Of a stretch of 64,000 bases of DNA, positions 32,717 to 42,606 are shown piece after piece. Source of the stretch: Streptomyces sp. NBC_01549 (lineage in GTDB: Bacteria; Actinomycetota; Actinomycetes; Streptomycetales; Streptomycetaceae); contig NZ_JAPEPW010000001.1 in NCBI RefSeq assembly GCF_026339955.1, forward strand, positions 6,035,001 to 6,099,000, given 5' to 3'. Position numbers and translations under genes: made by a program. The notes under the pieces were generated by a model. It was not told where the DNA came from and made no database searches. It saw only the letters and a program-made list of their open reading frames with translations. Position 1 is the stretch's first letter. Every line of letters starts with the position of its first letter.

Positions 32717-35194
32717 ATGCCACGCACCCGCACCCGTTGGAGACTCGGACTCACGGCCACCGCACTCCTGGTGGCCTCAGCCGTCGTTCCCGGGCCCGCC
32801 CACGCCGCCGCCGACGTCACCGACTACGCGATCACCGTCGACCCGAAGGGCTCGGGCGCGAAGATCGACGACACCATGTACGGCGTCTTCTTCGAGGACA
32901 TCAACCGCGCCGCGGACGGCGGACTGTACGCGGAACTCGTACAGAACCGGTCGTTCGAGTACAGCACCGCCGACAACAGGTCCTACACGCCGCTCACCTC
33001 GTGGGCCACCACCGGCACCGCGGCGACCGTGGACGACGACGGACGCCTCGACGCCCGCAACCGCACCTACCTCGCCCTGGGCGCCGGCTCGTCCGTCACC
33101 AACTCCGGTTACAACACCGGCATCAGGGTCGAGAGCGGCAAGACGTACGACTTCTCGGTCTGGGCCCGCGCCGACGCGACGGCGCCGCTCACCGTGACCC
33201 TGCACGACGCCGACGGTACGCTCGCCGAGGCCCGGCAGGTCACCGCGCGCGGCGGCTGGGCCAAGTACCGTGCCAGGTTCACCGCGACCCGCGACAGCAC
33301 CACCGGACGTCTCACCGTCGCCGCCGACGCTCCCGTCGCGCTCGACATGATCTCGCTGCTCCCCCGGGACACCTACAAGGGCCACGGCCTGCGCAAGGAC
33401 CTCGCCGAGAAGATCGCCGCCCTGCACCCGGGTTTCGTGCGCTTCCCGGGCGGCTGTCTGGTCAACACCGGCAGCATGCAGGGCTACGACGAGGCCTCCG
33501 GCTACCAGCGCCGGCGCTCGTACCAGTGGAAGGACACCATCGGTCCGGTCGAGCAGCGGGCCACCAACTCCAACTTCTGGGGCTACAACCAGAGTTACGG
33601 GCTCGGCTACTACGAGTACTTCCAGTTCGCCGAGGACATCGGCGCGATGCCGCTGCCCGTGGTGCCCGCGCTCGTCACCGGCTGCGGCCAGAACAAGGCC
33701 ACCGACGACGACGCGCTCCTCAAGCGCCACATCCAGGACACCCTCGATCTCATCGAGTTCGCCAACGGTCCGGTGACCAGCGAATGGGGCGGGAAGCGGG
33801 CGGCGATGGGCCACCCCAAGCCCTTCCACCTCACCCATCTCGAAGTCGGCAACGAGGAGAACCTCCCCGACGAGTTCTTCGCCCGCTTCAAGCAGTTCCG
33901 CGCCGCCATCCAGGCCAAGTACCCGAACATCAAGGTGATCTCCAACGCCGGACCCGACGACTCCGGCACCACCTTCGACACCGCCTGGAAGCTCAACAAG
34001 GAAGCGAACGTCGACCTGGTCGACGAGCACTACTACAACAGCCCCCAGTGGTTCCTGCAGAACAACGACCGCTACGACTCCTACGACAGGAACGGCCCCA
34101 AGGTCTTCCTCGGCGAGTACGCCTCCGGCGCCAACACCTTCAAGAACGCCCTCGCCGAAGCCGCGTACATGACCGGCTTGGAGCGCAACGCGGACGTCGT
34201 CAAGCTCGCCTCGTACGCCCCACTGCTCGCCAATGAGGACTACGTGCAGTGGCGCCCCGACATGATCTGGTTCAACAACCACGCCTCGTGGGGATCGGCC
34301 GACTACGAGGTGCAGAAGCTCTTCATGAACAACGTCGGCGACCGGGTGGTGTCGTCGACCGCCACCAGCACGCCCTCGCTGAGCGCACCCATCTCCGGCG
34401 CTGTCGGCCTGTCGACGTGGGCGACCACGGCGGCGTACGACGACGTGAAGGTGACCGGCGCCGACGGCGCCACACTGCTCGGCGACGACTTCAGTGGTGG
34501 CGCCTCCCAGTGGACCCACACGGGCGGCGGGAGCTGGAGCCTGGAGGACGGGCAGTACGCGCAGACCGACGTGGGCGCCGAGAACACCATGGTGTCGGCG
34601 GGCGACCCGGCCTGGCACGACTACGACCTGCACGTGAAGGCCACCAAGAAGTCCGGCAAGGAGGGCTTCCTCGTCGCCTTCGGCGTCAAGGACACCGGTA
34701 ACTACTACTGGTGGAACCTCGGCGGCTGGAACAACACCACGACAGCGGTCGAACAGGCCGTCGACGGCGGCAAGTCGACGCTGATCTCCAAGCCCGGCAC
34801 GATCGAGACGGGCAAGGCGTACGACGTCGACATCAAGGTCCGCGGCCGGCAGGTGACCCTCTACCTGGACGGCCAGGAGTGGGGGAGCTTCAAGGACGAC
34901 AAGCCCGCGGAGCCGTTCCGCCAGGTCGTCACGCGGGACGCGAGGACCGGTGACCTGATCATCAAGGTCGTCAACGCGCAGGCCGCGGACGCCCGTACCG
35001 CGATCGACCTGGGCGGGGCGAAGGCGGGCCGCAAGGCCGCCGTCACCACTCTCCAGGCCGCGCCCGAGGCGGTGAACTCGGAGACGGTCACCGCGGTCGC
35101 ACCCGTGAAGTCCACCTTCGACCGCGTCGCCGACACGTTCACGTACACCTTCCCGGCGAACTCGGTGACCTTCCTGCGGATCAGACAGAGGTAG
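32717..35194 (+). CDS. Secreted GH51 alpha-L-arabinofuranosidase
   Basis: An 825-aa extracellular enzyme removing arabinofuranosyl side chains from plant hemicellulose. A signal peptide of about 31 residues ends GPAHA-A. A CBM4/9-like beta domain lies at about 120-215. The GH51 barrel has acid/base E380 in LEVGNEEN and nucleophile E467 in FLGEYAS. A concanavalin-like laminin-G/LamG-type domain is inserted at about 570-730, and the C-terminal beta domain ends VTFLRIRQR. GGAG lies five bases before ATG 32717. It overlaps the convergent carboxymuconolactone decarboxylase gene by 14 bp. Confidence 0.92.
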   Translation: MPRTRTRWRLGLTATALLVASAVVPGPAHAAADVTDYAITVDPKGSGAKIDDTMYGVFFEDINRAADGGLYAELVQNRSFEYSTADNRSYTPLTSWATTGTAATVDDDGRLDARNRTYLALGAGSSVTNSGYNTGIRVESGKTYDFSVWARADATAPLTVTLHDADGTLAEARQVTARGGWAKYRARFTATRDSTTGRLTVAADAPVALDMISLLPRDTYKGHGLRKDLAEKIAALHPGFVRFPGGCLVNTGSMQGYDEASGYQRRRSYQWKDTIGPVEQRATNSNFWGYNQSYGLGYYEYFQFAEDIGAMPLPVVPALVTGCGQNKATDDDALLKRHIQDTLDLIEFANGPVTSEWGGKRAAMGHPKPFHLTHLEVGNEENLPDEFFARFKQFRAAIQAKYPNIKVISNAGPDDSGTTFDTAWKLNKEANVDLVDEHYYNSPQWFLQNNDRYDSYDRNGPKVFLGEYASGANTFKNALAEAAYMTGLERNADVVKLASYAPLLANEDYVQWRPDMIWFNNHASWGSADYEVQKLFMNNVGDRVVSSTATSTPSLSAPISGAVGLSTWATTAAYDDVKVTGADGATLLGDDFSGGASQWTHTGGGSWSLEDGQYAQTDVGAENTMVSAGDPAWHDYDLHVKATKKSGKEGFLVAFGVKDTGNYYWWNLGGWNNTTTAVEQAVDGGKSTLISKPGTIETGKAYDVDIKVRGRQVTLYLDGQEWGSFKDDKPAEPFRQVVTRDARTGDLIIKVVNAQAADARTAIDLGGAKAGRKAAVTTLQAAPEAVNSETVTAVAPVKSTFDRVADTFTYTFPANSVTFLRIRQR

Positions 35195-35624
35195 CCGAAG
35201 GCGTGGGCTGCTGTCCGGCGGGCAGTAGCCCACGCTCGGCGAAGACCTTCTTCGCGACCAGGCTCGCGTTCATCGCCTTCGGTATGCCGCAGTAGACGGC
35301 CGAGTGCAGCAGCGACTCCACGATCTCGTCCGGAGAGAGACCCACGTTCAGGGCCGCGTTGACGTGCACCTCCAACTGGACCTCACAGCCGCCGAGCGCG
35401 GTGAGCATGCCCAACGTCACCAACTGGCGGTCGCGCGGGGCGAGTCCGGGCCGGTCGTAGATGTCGCCGAAGGCCCAGGCGACGATCTGGTGGCCGAGTT
35501 CGGGATTGATGTCGCCGAGCGCGTCGACGACGCGCTCTCCGGCCTCGCCGTCGACGCGCTTGAGGACCTCAAGGCCGTGCGCGAAGCGCTCGTCGCGAGT
35601 GGTGGCGGTGTCCGTGACAGTCAT
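35181..35624 (-). CDS. Carboxymuconolactone decarboxylase family protein
   Basis: A 147-aa AhpD/CMD-fold protein with the family core LAPRDRQLVTLGMLTALGGCEVQLEVHVNAALNVGLSPDEIVE and the C-terminal AVYCGIPKAMNASL. The single Cys (GGCEVQ) rather than a CxxC suggests a decarboxylase-like rather than a peroxidase role. ATG 35624 overlaps the MerR stop by four bases (ATGA), so it is in an operon with that regulator and is probably its target. Confidence 0.88.
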   Translation of the reverse strand: MTVTDTATTRDERFAHGLEVLKRVDGEAGERVVDALGDINPELGHQIVAWAFGDIYDRPGLAPRDRQLVTLGMLTALGGCEVQLEVHVNAALNVGLSPDEIVESLLHSAVYCGIPKAMNASLVAKKVFAERGLLPAGQQPTPSATSV

Positions 35625-36034
35625 GAGAGGTCGTCCGATCCCGGCTGGTCGAGCAGCCGTTCGTAGTGGTCGATCTTGTCGTCGAGGGCGGCCGCGTTGC
35701 GGCGCAGCGCGCGGATGCGGTCCGCGAGGTCGGCGCGGTGTTCCCGGAGCATCCCGAGCCGGTCGGCGACCGTGATGTCGCCGCGCGCCCGCAACTCCGC
35801 GAACCGCTGCATGTCCGCGATCGACATGCCCGTCTCGCGCAGCCGGATGAGGAACTCCAGCCAGGCCAGGTCGGCCGCCTCGTAACGCCGCTGGTTGCCG
35901 GTGGTCCGGCCGACCCGTTCGATCAGGCCGGCCTTCTCGTAGTACCGCAGCGTGTCGTGCGAGAGTCCGGTGCGCTCGACGACCTGGGCGATCGTGAGCG
36001 TCGGCTCCTGCGGGAGGGGCTGTTCGCTGGGCAT
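35621..36034 (-). CDS. MerR-family transcriptional regulator
   Basis: A 137-aa regulator. The N-terminal winged helix (TIAQVVERTGLSHDTLRYYEKAGL ... GNQRRYEAADLAWLEFL, residues about 13-60) is followed by a dimerisation coiled coil (LREHRADLADRIRALRRNAAALDDKIDHYERLL). No cysteine pair for metal or redox sensing is present, so it belongs to the organic-ligand or uncharacterised group. A MerR-type promoter with a 19-bp spacer lies just upstream, suggesting autoregulation of the operon with the decarboxylase-like gene. Confidence 0.92.
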   Translation of the reverse strand: MPSEQPLPQEPTLTIAQVVERTGLSHDTLRYYEKAGLIERVGRTTGNQRRYEAADLAWLEFLIRLRETGMSIADMQRFAELRARGDITVADRLGMLREHRADLADRIRALRRNAAALDDKIDHYERLLDQPGSDDLS

Positions 36035-36040
36035 GGAGAA

Positions 36041-36071
36041 ACCGTAGAACCTGGAGTGCGCTCCAGGTCAA
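36041..36071 (-). promoter_or_regulatory. MerR-type promoter/operator with 19-bp spacer
   Basis: On the minus strand: -35 TTGACC (36066-36071), exactly 19 bp, then -10 TACGGT (36041-36046). The spacer holds the dyad CTGGAG-N4-CTCCAG (36051-36066). An over-long spacer with a dyad is the hallmark of MerR-controlled promoters. Confidence 0.75.
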
Positions 36072-36159
36072 GCTTCATCTGCCGGGCAATCCTGGAGAGG
36101 GGGCGACGGCCTTTCGGCCAGGGTCGGGACCGGCGTGCGGGTCGGGTGTGGCGCTCGGG

Positions 36160-36957
36160 TCAGGAGCGGCGGCGGGGCTTGCCCCGCTTCGCGCCGCCCT
36201 TGGCGCCGCCGGAACCGCCGGCGCGGGTGTTCCGGCCGGTCGTCGACTTGCCGGACGACTTGCCCGCGGCGGGCTTGCGCCGTGTGCCGCCGCCCGTCTC
36301 GGGACGCTTGGCCTTCGACGGGGCCGGGGTGGCTGCCGGGGTCTGCGCGCGCCCCCGTGTGCTGTTGACGGTCCGGCCGCGGACGATCCCGATGAAGTCC
36401 TCGACCAGGTCGGTGGTCGCGTCCTGCGGCCAGGACAGCGCGACGCGCGACTCCGGGGCGTCCGTGACCGGCCGGTAGGTGAGGTCCTTGCGGTGGTGCA
36501 GGCGGGCGAGGGACTGGGGGACGACGAGGAGCCCGATGCCCGCCGCCACGAGTTCGACGGCGTCCTCGGTGGTGGCGGGGCGTTCGAACGCGGGCTGTCC
36601 CGGCGGACGCTCCCAGTCGAGGGTGTCGTCGAGGGGGTGCAGCACGATCTCGTCGGCGAGATCCTCGCAGGTCACCTCGTCGACCGCCGCCACGATGTGG
36701 TCCTTGGGGACCACGACCACCGTCGTCTCGGTGTAGAGGGGGATCGCGCTGAGGTCCTCCCGGTCGACCGGCAGCCGGACGAATCCGGCGTCCGCGCCGC
36801 GGCCCCGCAGCACGTCGAACGCCTCGGCGGCGGACACCGCGACGAGCGTCAGGGGGATGTCGGGCCGCCGCTCGTTCCAGATCCGCACCCACTTCGTGGG
36901 CGTCACTCCCGGGACATAGGCGAGCCGGAACGAAGGGGGTACTTCCGAGCCTGTCAC
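36160..36957 (-). CDS. LysR substrate-binding-domain protein without HTH, with basic C-terminal tail
   Basis: A 265-aa protein. Residues about 8-190 match the periplasmic-binding-like effector domain of LysR regulators (FRLAYVPGVTPTKWVRIWNERRP ... AVELVAAGIGLLVVPQSLARL). The usual N-terminal winged helix is absent and nothing upstream encodes it. The last 65 residues are a Lys/Arg/Gly/Thr-rich tail (KSSGKSTTGRNTRAGGSGG, KRGKPRRRS) likely to bind nucleic acid. It diverges from the DUF5997 gene. It may act as a ligand-binding partner or a DNA-bridging protein. Confidence 0.8.
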   Translation of the reverse strand: MTGSEVPPSFRLAYVPGVTPTKWVRIWNERRPDIPLTLVAVSAAEAFDVLRGRGADAGFVRLPVDREDLSAIPLYTETTVVVVPKDHIVAAVDEVTCEDLADEIVLHPLDDTLDWERPPGQPAFERPATTEDAVELVAAGIGLLVVPQSLARLHHRKDLTYRPVTDAPESRVALSWPQDATTDLVEDFIGIVRGRTVNSTRGRAQTPAATPAPSKAKRPETGGGTRRKPAAGKSSGKSTTGRNTRAGGSGGAKGGAKRGKPRRRS

Positions 36958-37014
36958 CTCGCCAGGCTATCGGTCGTGGTCGGAGGTCGCGCACACGCTC
37001 GATACCCTTGACCC

Positions 37015-37431
37015 ATGACGTCGCACCAGACCACCCAGACCATGAAGCCCGCCACCGCGGCGAAGAAGCTGGGTGTGTACCTCGAGGCCACCCCCGCCGA
37101 GTTCCAGGAGGGCGTCGTCACGCGCGCCGAGCTGAACGCCCTGCAGGCCGACCCGCCCGCGTGGCTCCAGGACCTGCGACGCACCGGCCCGCACCCCCGA
37201 CCCGTGGTCGCGGCGCGGCTGGGCATCTCCATCGCCGGTCTCGCCCGCGGCGGGGTCACCGAAGCGCTCACCACGGAGCAGATCGACGCCCTGAAGCAGG
37301 AGGACCCCGGGTGGCTGCGCCGGGAGCGCGCCACGCAGGCCGAGGTCCGCAAGGAGGAGGCCCGGATCAAGGAGAAGCGCGCGGAGCAGGACGCCGAGCG
37401 CGCCGCCCAGCCCCGCGGCTCCCGTTCCTGA
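37015..37431 (+). CDS. DUF5997 family protein
   Basis: A 138-aa actinobacterial protein: TMKPATAAKKLGVYLEATPAEFQ, VTRAELNALQADPPAWLQ, RLGISIAGLARGGVTEALT and a C-terminal Lys/Glu-rich helix. It has a small helical HTH-like organisation. Function is unknown; the family regularly lies next to the LysR-domain protein encoded divergently here, with 57 bp between the starts, suggesting a functional pair. Confidence 0.85.
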   Translation: MTSHQTTQTMKPATAAKKLGVYLEATPAEFQEGVVTRAELNALQADPPAWLQDLRRTGPHPRPVVAARLGISIAGLARGGVTEALTTEQIDALKQEDPGWLRRERATQAEVRKEEARIKEKRAEQDAERAAQPRGSRS

Positions 37432-37564
37432 CCCCGCCGCCCCACCTGCCCGCACCCTCCCCCCCCGGCGTTCCCCACCCCTCAGGCCGCTGTCCATCGG
37501 CTGAGCTGAAGGGCCCCTGGGCCGTGTCTCCCATGGACCGGCCCGGGCATCGCTACGACTGGAT

Positions 37565-37578
37565 TGCATAAACGTGCA
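37565..37578. promoter_or_regulatory. ARG box (ArgR operator) upstream of argC
   Basis: TGCA-TAAACG-TGCA lies 39 bp upstream of argC. The same TGCA-N6-TGCA arrangement lies before argG (52626-52639). ArgR, encoded at the end of the operon, is the expected ligand. Confidence 0.65.
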
Positions 37579-37616
37579 GCGAAACGTATAGTCATGCCAT
37601 CCAAGAGGAGGGTTTC

Positions 37617-38645
37617 ATGGTGGTACGCGCAGCAGTGGCGGGAGCGAGTGGGTACGCGGGCGGCGAAGCCCTGCGTCTGCTCCTGGCGCACCCCGAGGTC
37701 GAGATCGGCGCCCTGACCGGCAACTCCAACGCGGGCCAGCGCCTCGGCGCACTGCAGCCGCACCTGCTGCCGCTGGCCGACCGAGTCCTCCAGGAGACCA
37801 CCCCGGACGTCCTCGCCGGCCACGACGTCGTGTTCCTCGCGCTGCCCCACGGGCAGTCCGCCGCCGTCGCCGAGCAGCTCGGCCCGGACGTCCTGGTCGT
37901 CGACATGGGCGCCGACTTCCGGCTCAAGGACCCGGCGGACTGGGAGAGGTTCTACGGCTCCGCACACGCCGGCACCTGGCCGTACGGCCTTCCCGAACTG
38001 CCGGGCGCCCGCGCCGCGCTGGAGGGGTCCAAGCGCATCGCGGTGCCCGGTTGCTACCCGACGGCTGTCTCCCTCGCCCTCTTCCCGGCGTACGCGGCCG
38101 CACTCGCCGAGCCCGAGGCCGTGATCGTCGCCGCGTCCGGGACCTCCGGCGCGGGCAAGGCCGCCAAGCCCCACCTGCTCGGCAGCGAGGTCATGGGCTC
38201 CATGTCCCCGTACGGAGTCGGCGGCGTCCACCGGCACACCCCCGAGATGATCCAGAACCTCGGCGCGGCGGCGGGGGAGCCGGTCACCGTCTCCTTCACG
38301 CCCACCCTCGCGCCCATGCCCCGCGGCATCCTCGCCACGTGCAGCGCGAAGGCGCGTGACGGGGTCACCGGCGACTCCCTGCGCGCCGCCTACGAGAAGG
38401 CGTTCGCCGACGAACCCTTCGTCCACCTGCTGCCCGAGGGGCAGTGGCCCGCCACCGCGTCCGTCTACGGTTCCAACGCCGTTCAGGTCCAGGTCGCGTA
38501 CGACGAAGCGACGCACCGCATCATCGCGATCAGTGCCATCGACAACCTGACCAAGGGCACGGCCGGCGGGGCCGTGCAGAGCATGAACATCGCCCTCGGG
38601 CTTCCCGAGGAAACGGGTCTTTCCACGATCGGAGTCGCACCGTGA
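37617..38645 (+). CDS. argC: N-acetyl-gamma-glutamyl-phosphate reductase
   Basis: A 342-aa enzyme of arginine synthesis reducing N-acetylglutamyl phosphate with NADPH. The N-terminal Rossmann motif is AGASGYAGGEALRLL, the catalytic cysteine lies in VPGCYPTA, and HRHTPEM and IDNLTKGTAGGAVQSMN are family signatures. GAGGAGGG precedes ATG 37617. It is the first gene of argCJBDR and overlaps argJ by four bases (GTGA). An ARG box lies upstream. Confidence 0.97.
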   Translation: MVVRAAVAGASGYAGGEALRLLLAHPEVEIGALTGNSNAGQRLGALQPHLLPLADRVLQETTPDVLAGHDVVFLALPHGQSAAVAEQLGPDVLVVDMGADFRLKDPADWERFYGSAHAGTWPYGLPELPGARAALEGSKRIAVPGCYPTAVSLALFPAYAAALAEPEAVIVAASGTSGAGKAAKPHLLGSEVMGSMSPYGVGGVHRHTPEMIQNLGAAAGEPVTVSFTPTLAPMPRGILATCSAKARDGVTGDSLRAAYEKAFADEPFVHLLPEGQWPATASVYGSNAVQVQVAYDEATHRIIAISAIDNLTKGTAGGAVQSMNIALGLPEETGLSTIGVAP

Positions 38646-39793
38646 GCGTCACCGCTGCCAAGGGCTTCACGGCCTCCGGCATCGCAGCAGGCATCAAAGA
38701 GAACGGCAACCCCGACCTGGCCCTCGTGGTCAACAACGGGCCCCGCCTCGCCGCCGCGGGCGTCTTCACCTCCAACCGCGTGAAGGCCGCGCCGGTCCTC
38801 TGGTCCGAGCAGGTCCTCAAGGGCGGCCAGGTCTCCGCCGTGATCCTCAACTCCGGCGGCGCCAACGCCTGTACGGGTCCCAAGGGCTTCCAGGACACGC
38901 ACGCGACCGCCGAGAAGGTCGCCGAGGTCCTGGACCTCAACGCCGGCGAGGTCGCCGTGGCCTCGACCGGACTCATCGGCGTACTGCTGCCGATGGACAA
39001 GCTGCTGCCCGGGGTCGAGGCGGCCGCCGCCCAGCTCTCCGCGCACGGCGGCGAGAAGGCCGCCATCGCCATCAAGACCACCGACACCGTGCACAAGACC
39101 TCGGTGTACGCGGGTGACGGCTGGACCGTCGGCGGCATGGCCAAGGGCGCGGGCATGCTCGCCCCCGGCCTGGCCACCATGCTCGTCGTGCTGACGACGG
39201 ACGCGGACCTCGACTCCGAGACCCTCGACAGGGCGCTGCGCGCCGCCACCCGCACCACCTTCGACCGCGTCGACTCCGACGGCTGCATGTCGACCAACGA
39301 CACCGTGCTGCTGCTCGCCTCCGGCGCCGCCGAGGCCACCCCGGAGTACGCGGAGTTCGCCGAGGCCGTACGGAAGGTCTGCGACGACCTCGGTCAGCAG
39401 CTCATCCGGGACGCCGAGGGCGCCAGCAAGGACATCAAGATCGAGGTCGTCAACGCCGCGAGCGAGGACGACGCCGTCGAGGTGGGCCGCTCCATCGCCC
39501 GCAACAACCTCCTCAAGTGCGCGATCCACGGCGAGGACCCCAACTGGGGACGCGTGCTGTCCGCGATCGGCACGACCGGCGCCGCCTTCGAGCCCGACCA
39601 GCTCAACGTCGCCATCAACGGCGTCTGGGTCTGCAAGAACGGCGGCGTCGGCGAGGACCGTGAGCTCGTCGACATGCGCTACCGCGAGGTCCACATCGTC
39701 GCCGACCTCGCCGCGGGCGCCCAGACCGCCACGATCTGGACCAACGACCTCACCGCGGACTACGTCCACGAGAACAGCGCCTACTCCTCATGA
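38642..39793 (+). CDS. argJ: Bifunctional glutamate N-acetyltransferase/ornithine acetyltransferase
   Basis: A 383-aa proenzyme that recycles acetyl groups between N-acetylornithine and glutamate. The autocleavage site is present in KGAGMLAPGLATMLV (Thr179 becomes the new N-terminal nucleophile). GTG 38642 overlaps the argC stop. LNSGGANACTG and CAIHGEDPNWGR are family signatures. Second gene of the arg operon; its end overlaps argB by four bases. Confidence 0.97.
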   Translation: MSVTAAKGFTASGIAAGIKENGNPDLALVVNNGPRLAAAGVFTSNRVKAAPVLWSEQVLKGGQVSAVILNSGGANACTGPKGFQDTHATAEKVAEVLDLNAGEVAVASTGLIGVLLPMDKLLPGVEAAAAQLSAHGGEKAAIAIKTTDTVHKTSVYAGDGWTVGGMAKGAGMLAPGLATMLVVLTTDADLDSETLDRALRAATRTTFDRVDSDGCMSTNDTVLLLASGAAEATPEYAEFAEAVRKVCDDLGQQLIRDAEGASKDIKIEVVNAASEDDAVEVGRSIARNNLLKCAIHGEDPNWGRVLSAIGTTGAAFEPDQLNVAINGVWVCKNGGVGEDRELVDMRYREVHIVADLAAGAQTATIWTNDLTADYVHENSAYSS

Positions 39794-40706
39794 GCAATGT
39801 GACGCGGAAACACACCGCACTGCCCAAGGCCCGGATCCTCATCGAGGCACTTCCGTGGCTGACCCGCCACAACGGCAAGACGGTCGTCATCAAGTTCGGC
39901 GGAAACGCCATGGTGAACGAGGAGCTGAAGGCCGCCTTCGCCCAGGACGTCGTGTTCCTGCGGCAGGCCGGCCTCAAGCCCGTCGTCGTGCACGGCGGCG
40001 GCCCGCAGATCAGCGCCGCCCTCGACCGGCACGGCATCGTCAGCGAGTTCAAGGCGGGCCTGCGCGTCACCACCGAGGACGCCATGGACGTCGTACGCAT
40101 GGTCCTGGCCGGTCAGGTGCAGCGCGAGCTGGTCGGGCTGCTCAACCAGCACGGGCCGCTCGCCGTCGGTATGACCGGCGAGGACGCGCACACCATCACC
40201 GCCACCAAGCACCAGCCGGAGATCGACGGGGAACTGGTCGACATCGGGCGGGTGGGCGAGATCACCGCGATCGACACGGGCGCCATCGAGGCACTGCTCG
40301 CCGACGGCCGGATCCCGGTCGTCTCGTCGATCGCCCGGAGCCAGGACGACGGACATGTCTACAACGTCAATGCTGATACGGCGGCTGCGGCTCTCGCTGC
40401 GGCACTGGGCGCCGAAACCCTCATGGTCCTCACGGACGTCGAGGGCCTCTACGAGGACTGGCCCAACAGCGACGAGGTGATCAGCCGCCTGACCGCCTCC
40501 GAACTGGAGAAGCTGCTGCCCGAGCTGGCCAGCGGCATGGTGCCGAAGATGGAGGGCTGTCTGCACGCCGTACGCAACGGCGTCACCACCGCCCGCGTCA
40601 TCGACGGCCGGGTCCAGCACTCGATCCTGCTGGAGATCTTCACCGACGAGGGGATCGGCACGATGGTCGTGCCGGACGCACAGCCCGATGACCAGGGGGA
40701 CGCCGA

Positions 40707-40710
<4 letters not shown>
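39790..40710 (+). CDS. argB: Acetylglutamate kinase
   Basis: A 306-aa amino-acid kinase that phosphorylates N-acetylglutamate. The N-terminal KTVVIKFGGNAM and VVVHGGGPQI motifs, the NVNADTAAAALAAAL segment and GMVPKMEGCLHAV are conserved. The N-terminal helix of about 30 residues fits the arginine-inhibited hexameric type. ATG 39790 overlaps the argJ stop (ATGA), and the 3' end overlaps argD in the same way. Confidence 0.97.
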
Positions 40711-41912
<1,202 letters not shown>

Positions 41913-41922
41913 GACGACGACG

Positions 41923-42459
41923 ATGAGTCAGGCGCAGGATCACGAGCACGTCGGGCCTGCCGTGCCGCAGACCCGCACCGCACGCCACCGCCGGATCGTG
42001 GACATCCTCAACCGGCAACCGGTGCGCTCCCAGAGCCAGTTGGCGAAGCTGCTCGCCGACGACGGGCTGAGCGTCACGCAGGCGACGCTCTCCCGGGACC
42101 TGGACGAGCTGAACGCGGTGAAGATCCGCAACAACGACGGTGACCTCATCTACGCGGTGCCGAGCGAGGGCGGTTTCCGCACCCCGCGCGCGCCGCTGGG
42201 GGAGTCGGCGAAGGAGGAGCGGATGCGGCGGCTCTCCGCGGAGCTGCTGATCTCCGCGGAGGCTTCCGCGAACCTCGTGGTCCTGCGGACCCCTCCGGGG
42301 GCGGCGCAGTTTCTTGCCTCCGCCATCGACCAGGCCGAGCTGCAGGACATCCTCGGGACGATCGCCGGTGACGACACCTTGCTGCTGATCAGTCGCAATC
42401 CGACGGGTGGGCAGGCTCTGGCCGATCATTTGCTGCGGTTGGCTCAGAACAATCACTGA
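41923..42459 (+). CDS. argR: Arginine repressor
   Basis: A 178-aa repressor. The N-terminal winged helix (RTARHRRIVDILNRQPVRSQ ... LSVTQATLSRDLDEL) is followed by the arginine-binding hexamerisation domain (APPGAAQFLASAIDQAE-like region and the GTIAGDDTLLLI signature). It lies at the end of argCJBD in the usual Streptomyces order and should bind the ARG boxes before argC and argG. A strong terminator follows the stop. Confidence 0.96.
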   Translation: MSQAQDHEHVGPAVPQTRTARHRRIVDILNRQPVRSQSQLAKLLADDGLSVTQATLSRDLDELNAVKIRNNDGDLIYAVPSEGGFRTPRAPLGESAKEERMRRLSAELLISAEASANLVVLRTPPGAAQFLASAIDQAELQDILGTIAGDDTLLLISRNPTGGQALADHLLRLAQNNH

Positions 42460-42470
42460 GCTGTACGACG

Positions 42471-42505
42471 GTGGAGGCGCACCCCGGGTTGGGGTGCGCC
42501 TCCAC
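42471..42505 (+). terminator. Rho-independent-type terminator of the argCJBDR operon
   Basis: A perfect 15-bp stem (GTGGAGGCGCACCCC with its complement), loop GGGTT, beginning 12 bp after the argR stop and followed by a short T-rich run. Confidence 0.85.
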
Positions 42506-42529
42506 TTCCGTGTGTTTGAGTTTTGGGTG

Positions 42530-42597
42530 TGGCCCGGTTGTGGCTGGTCGCGCCCGCGCGGCGAAGCCGCATAATGTCAACGCGCCGCGCCCCTAAA
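42530..42597 (-). repeat. Dispersed Streptomyces intergenic repeat (copy 1, minus orientation)
   Basis: Read on the minus strand it gives TAGGGGCGCGGCGCG ... GCGGCTTCGCCGCGCGGGCGCGACCAGCCACAAC. It is the same element as 50003-50072 and 58717-58791. It contains a GCGGC...GCCGC hairpin and lies between two genes. Confidence 0.65.
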
Positions 42598-42606
42598 AAC
42601 GGACAC

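Noticed and set aside
32777..35233. An 818-codon open frame antisense to the GH51 gene
   Set aside because: It mirrors a real gene with signal peptide and catalytic motifs; long antisense frames are expected at this GC content and the translation is Val/Gly/Arg-rich without any domain.
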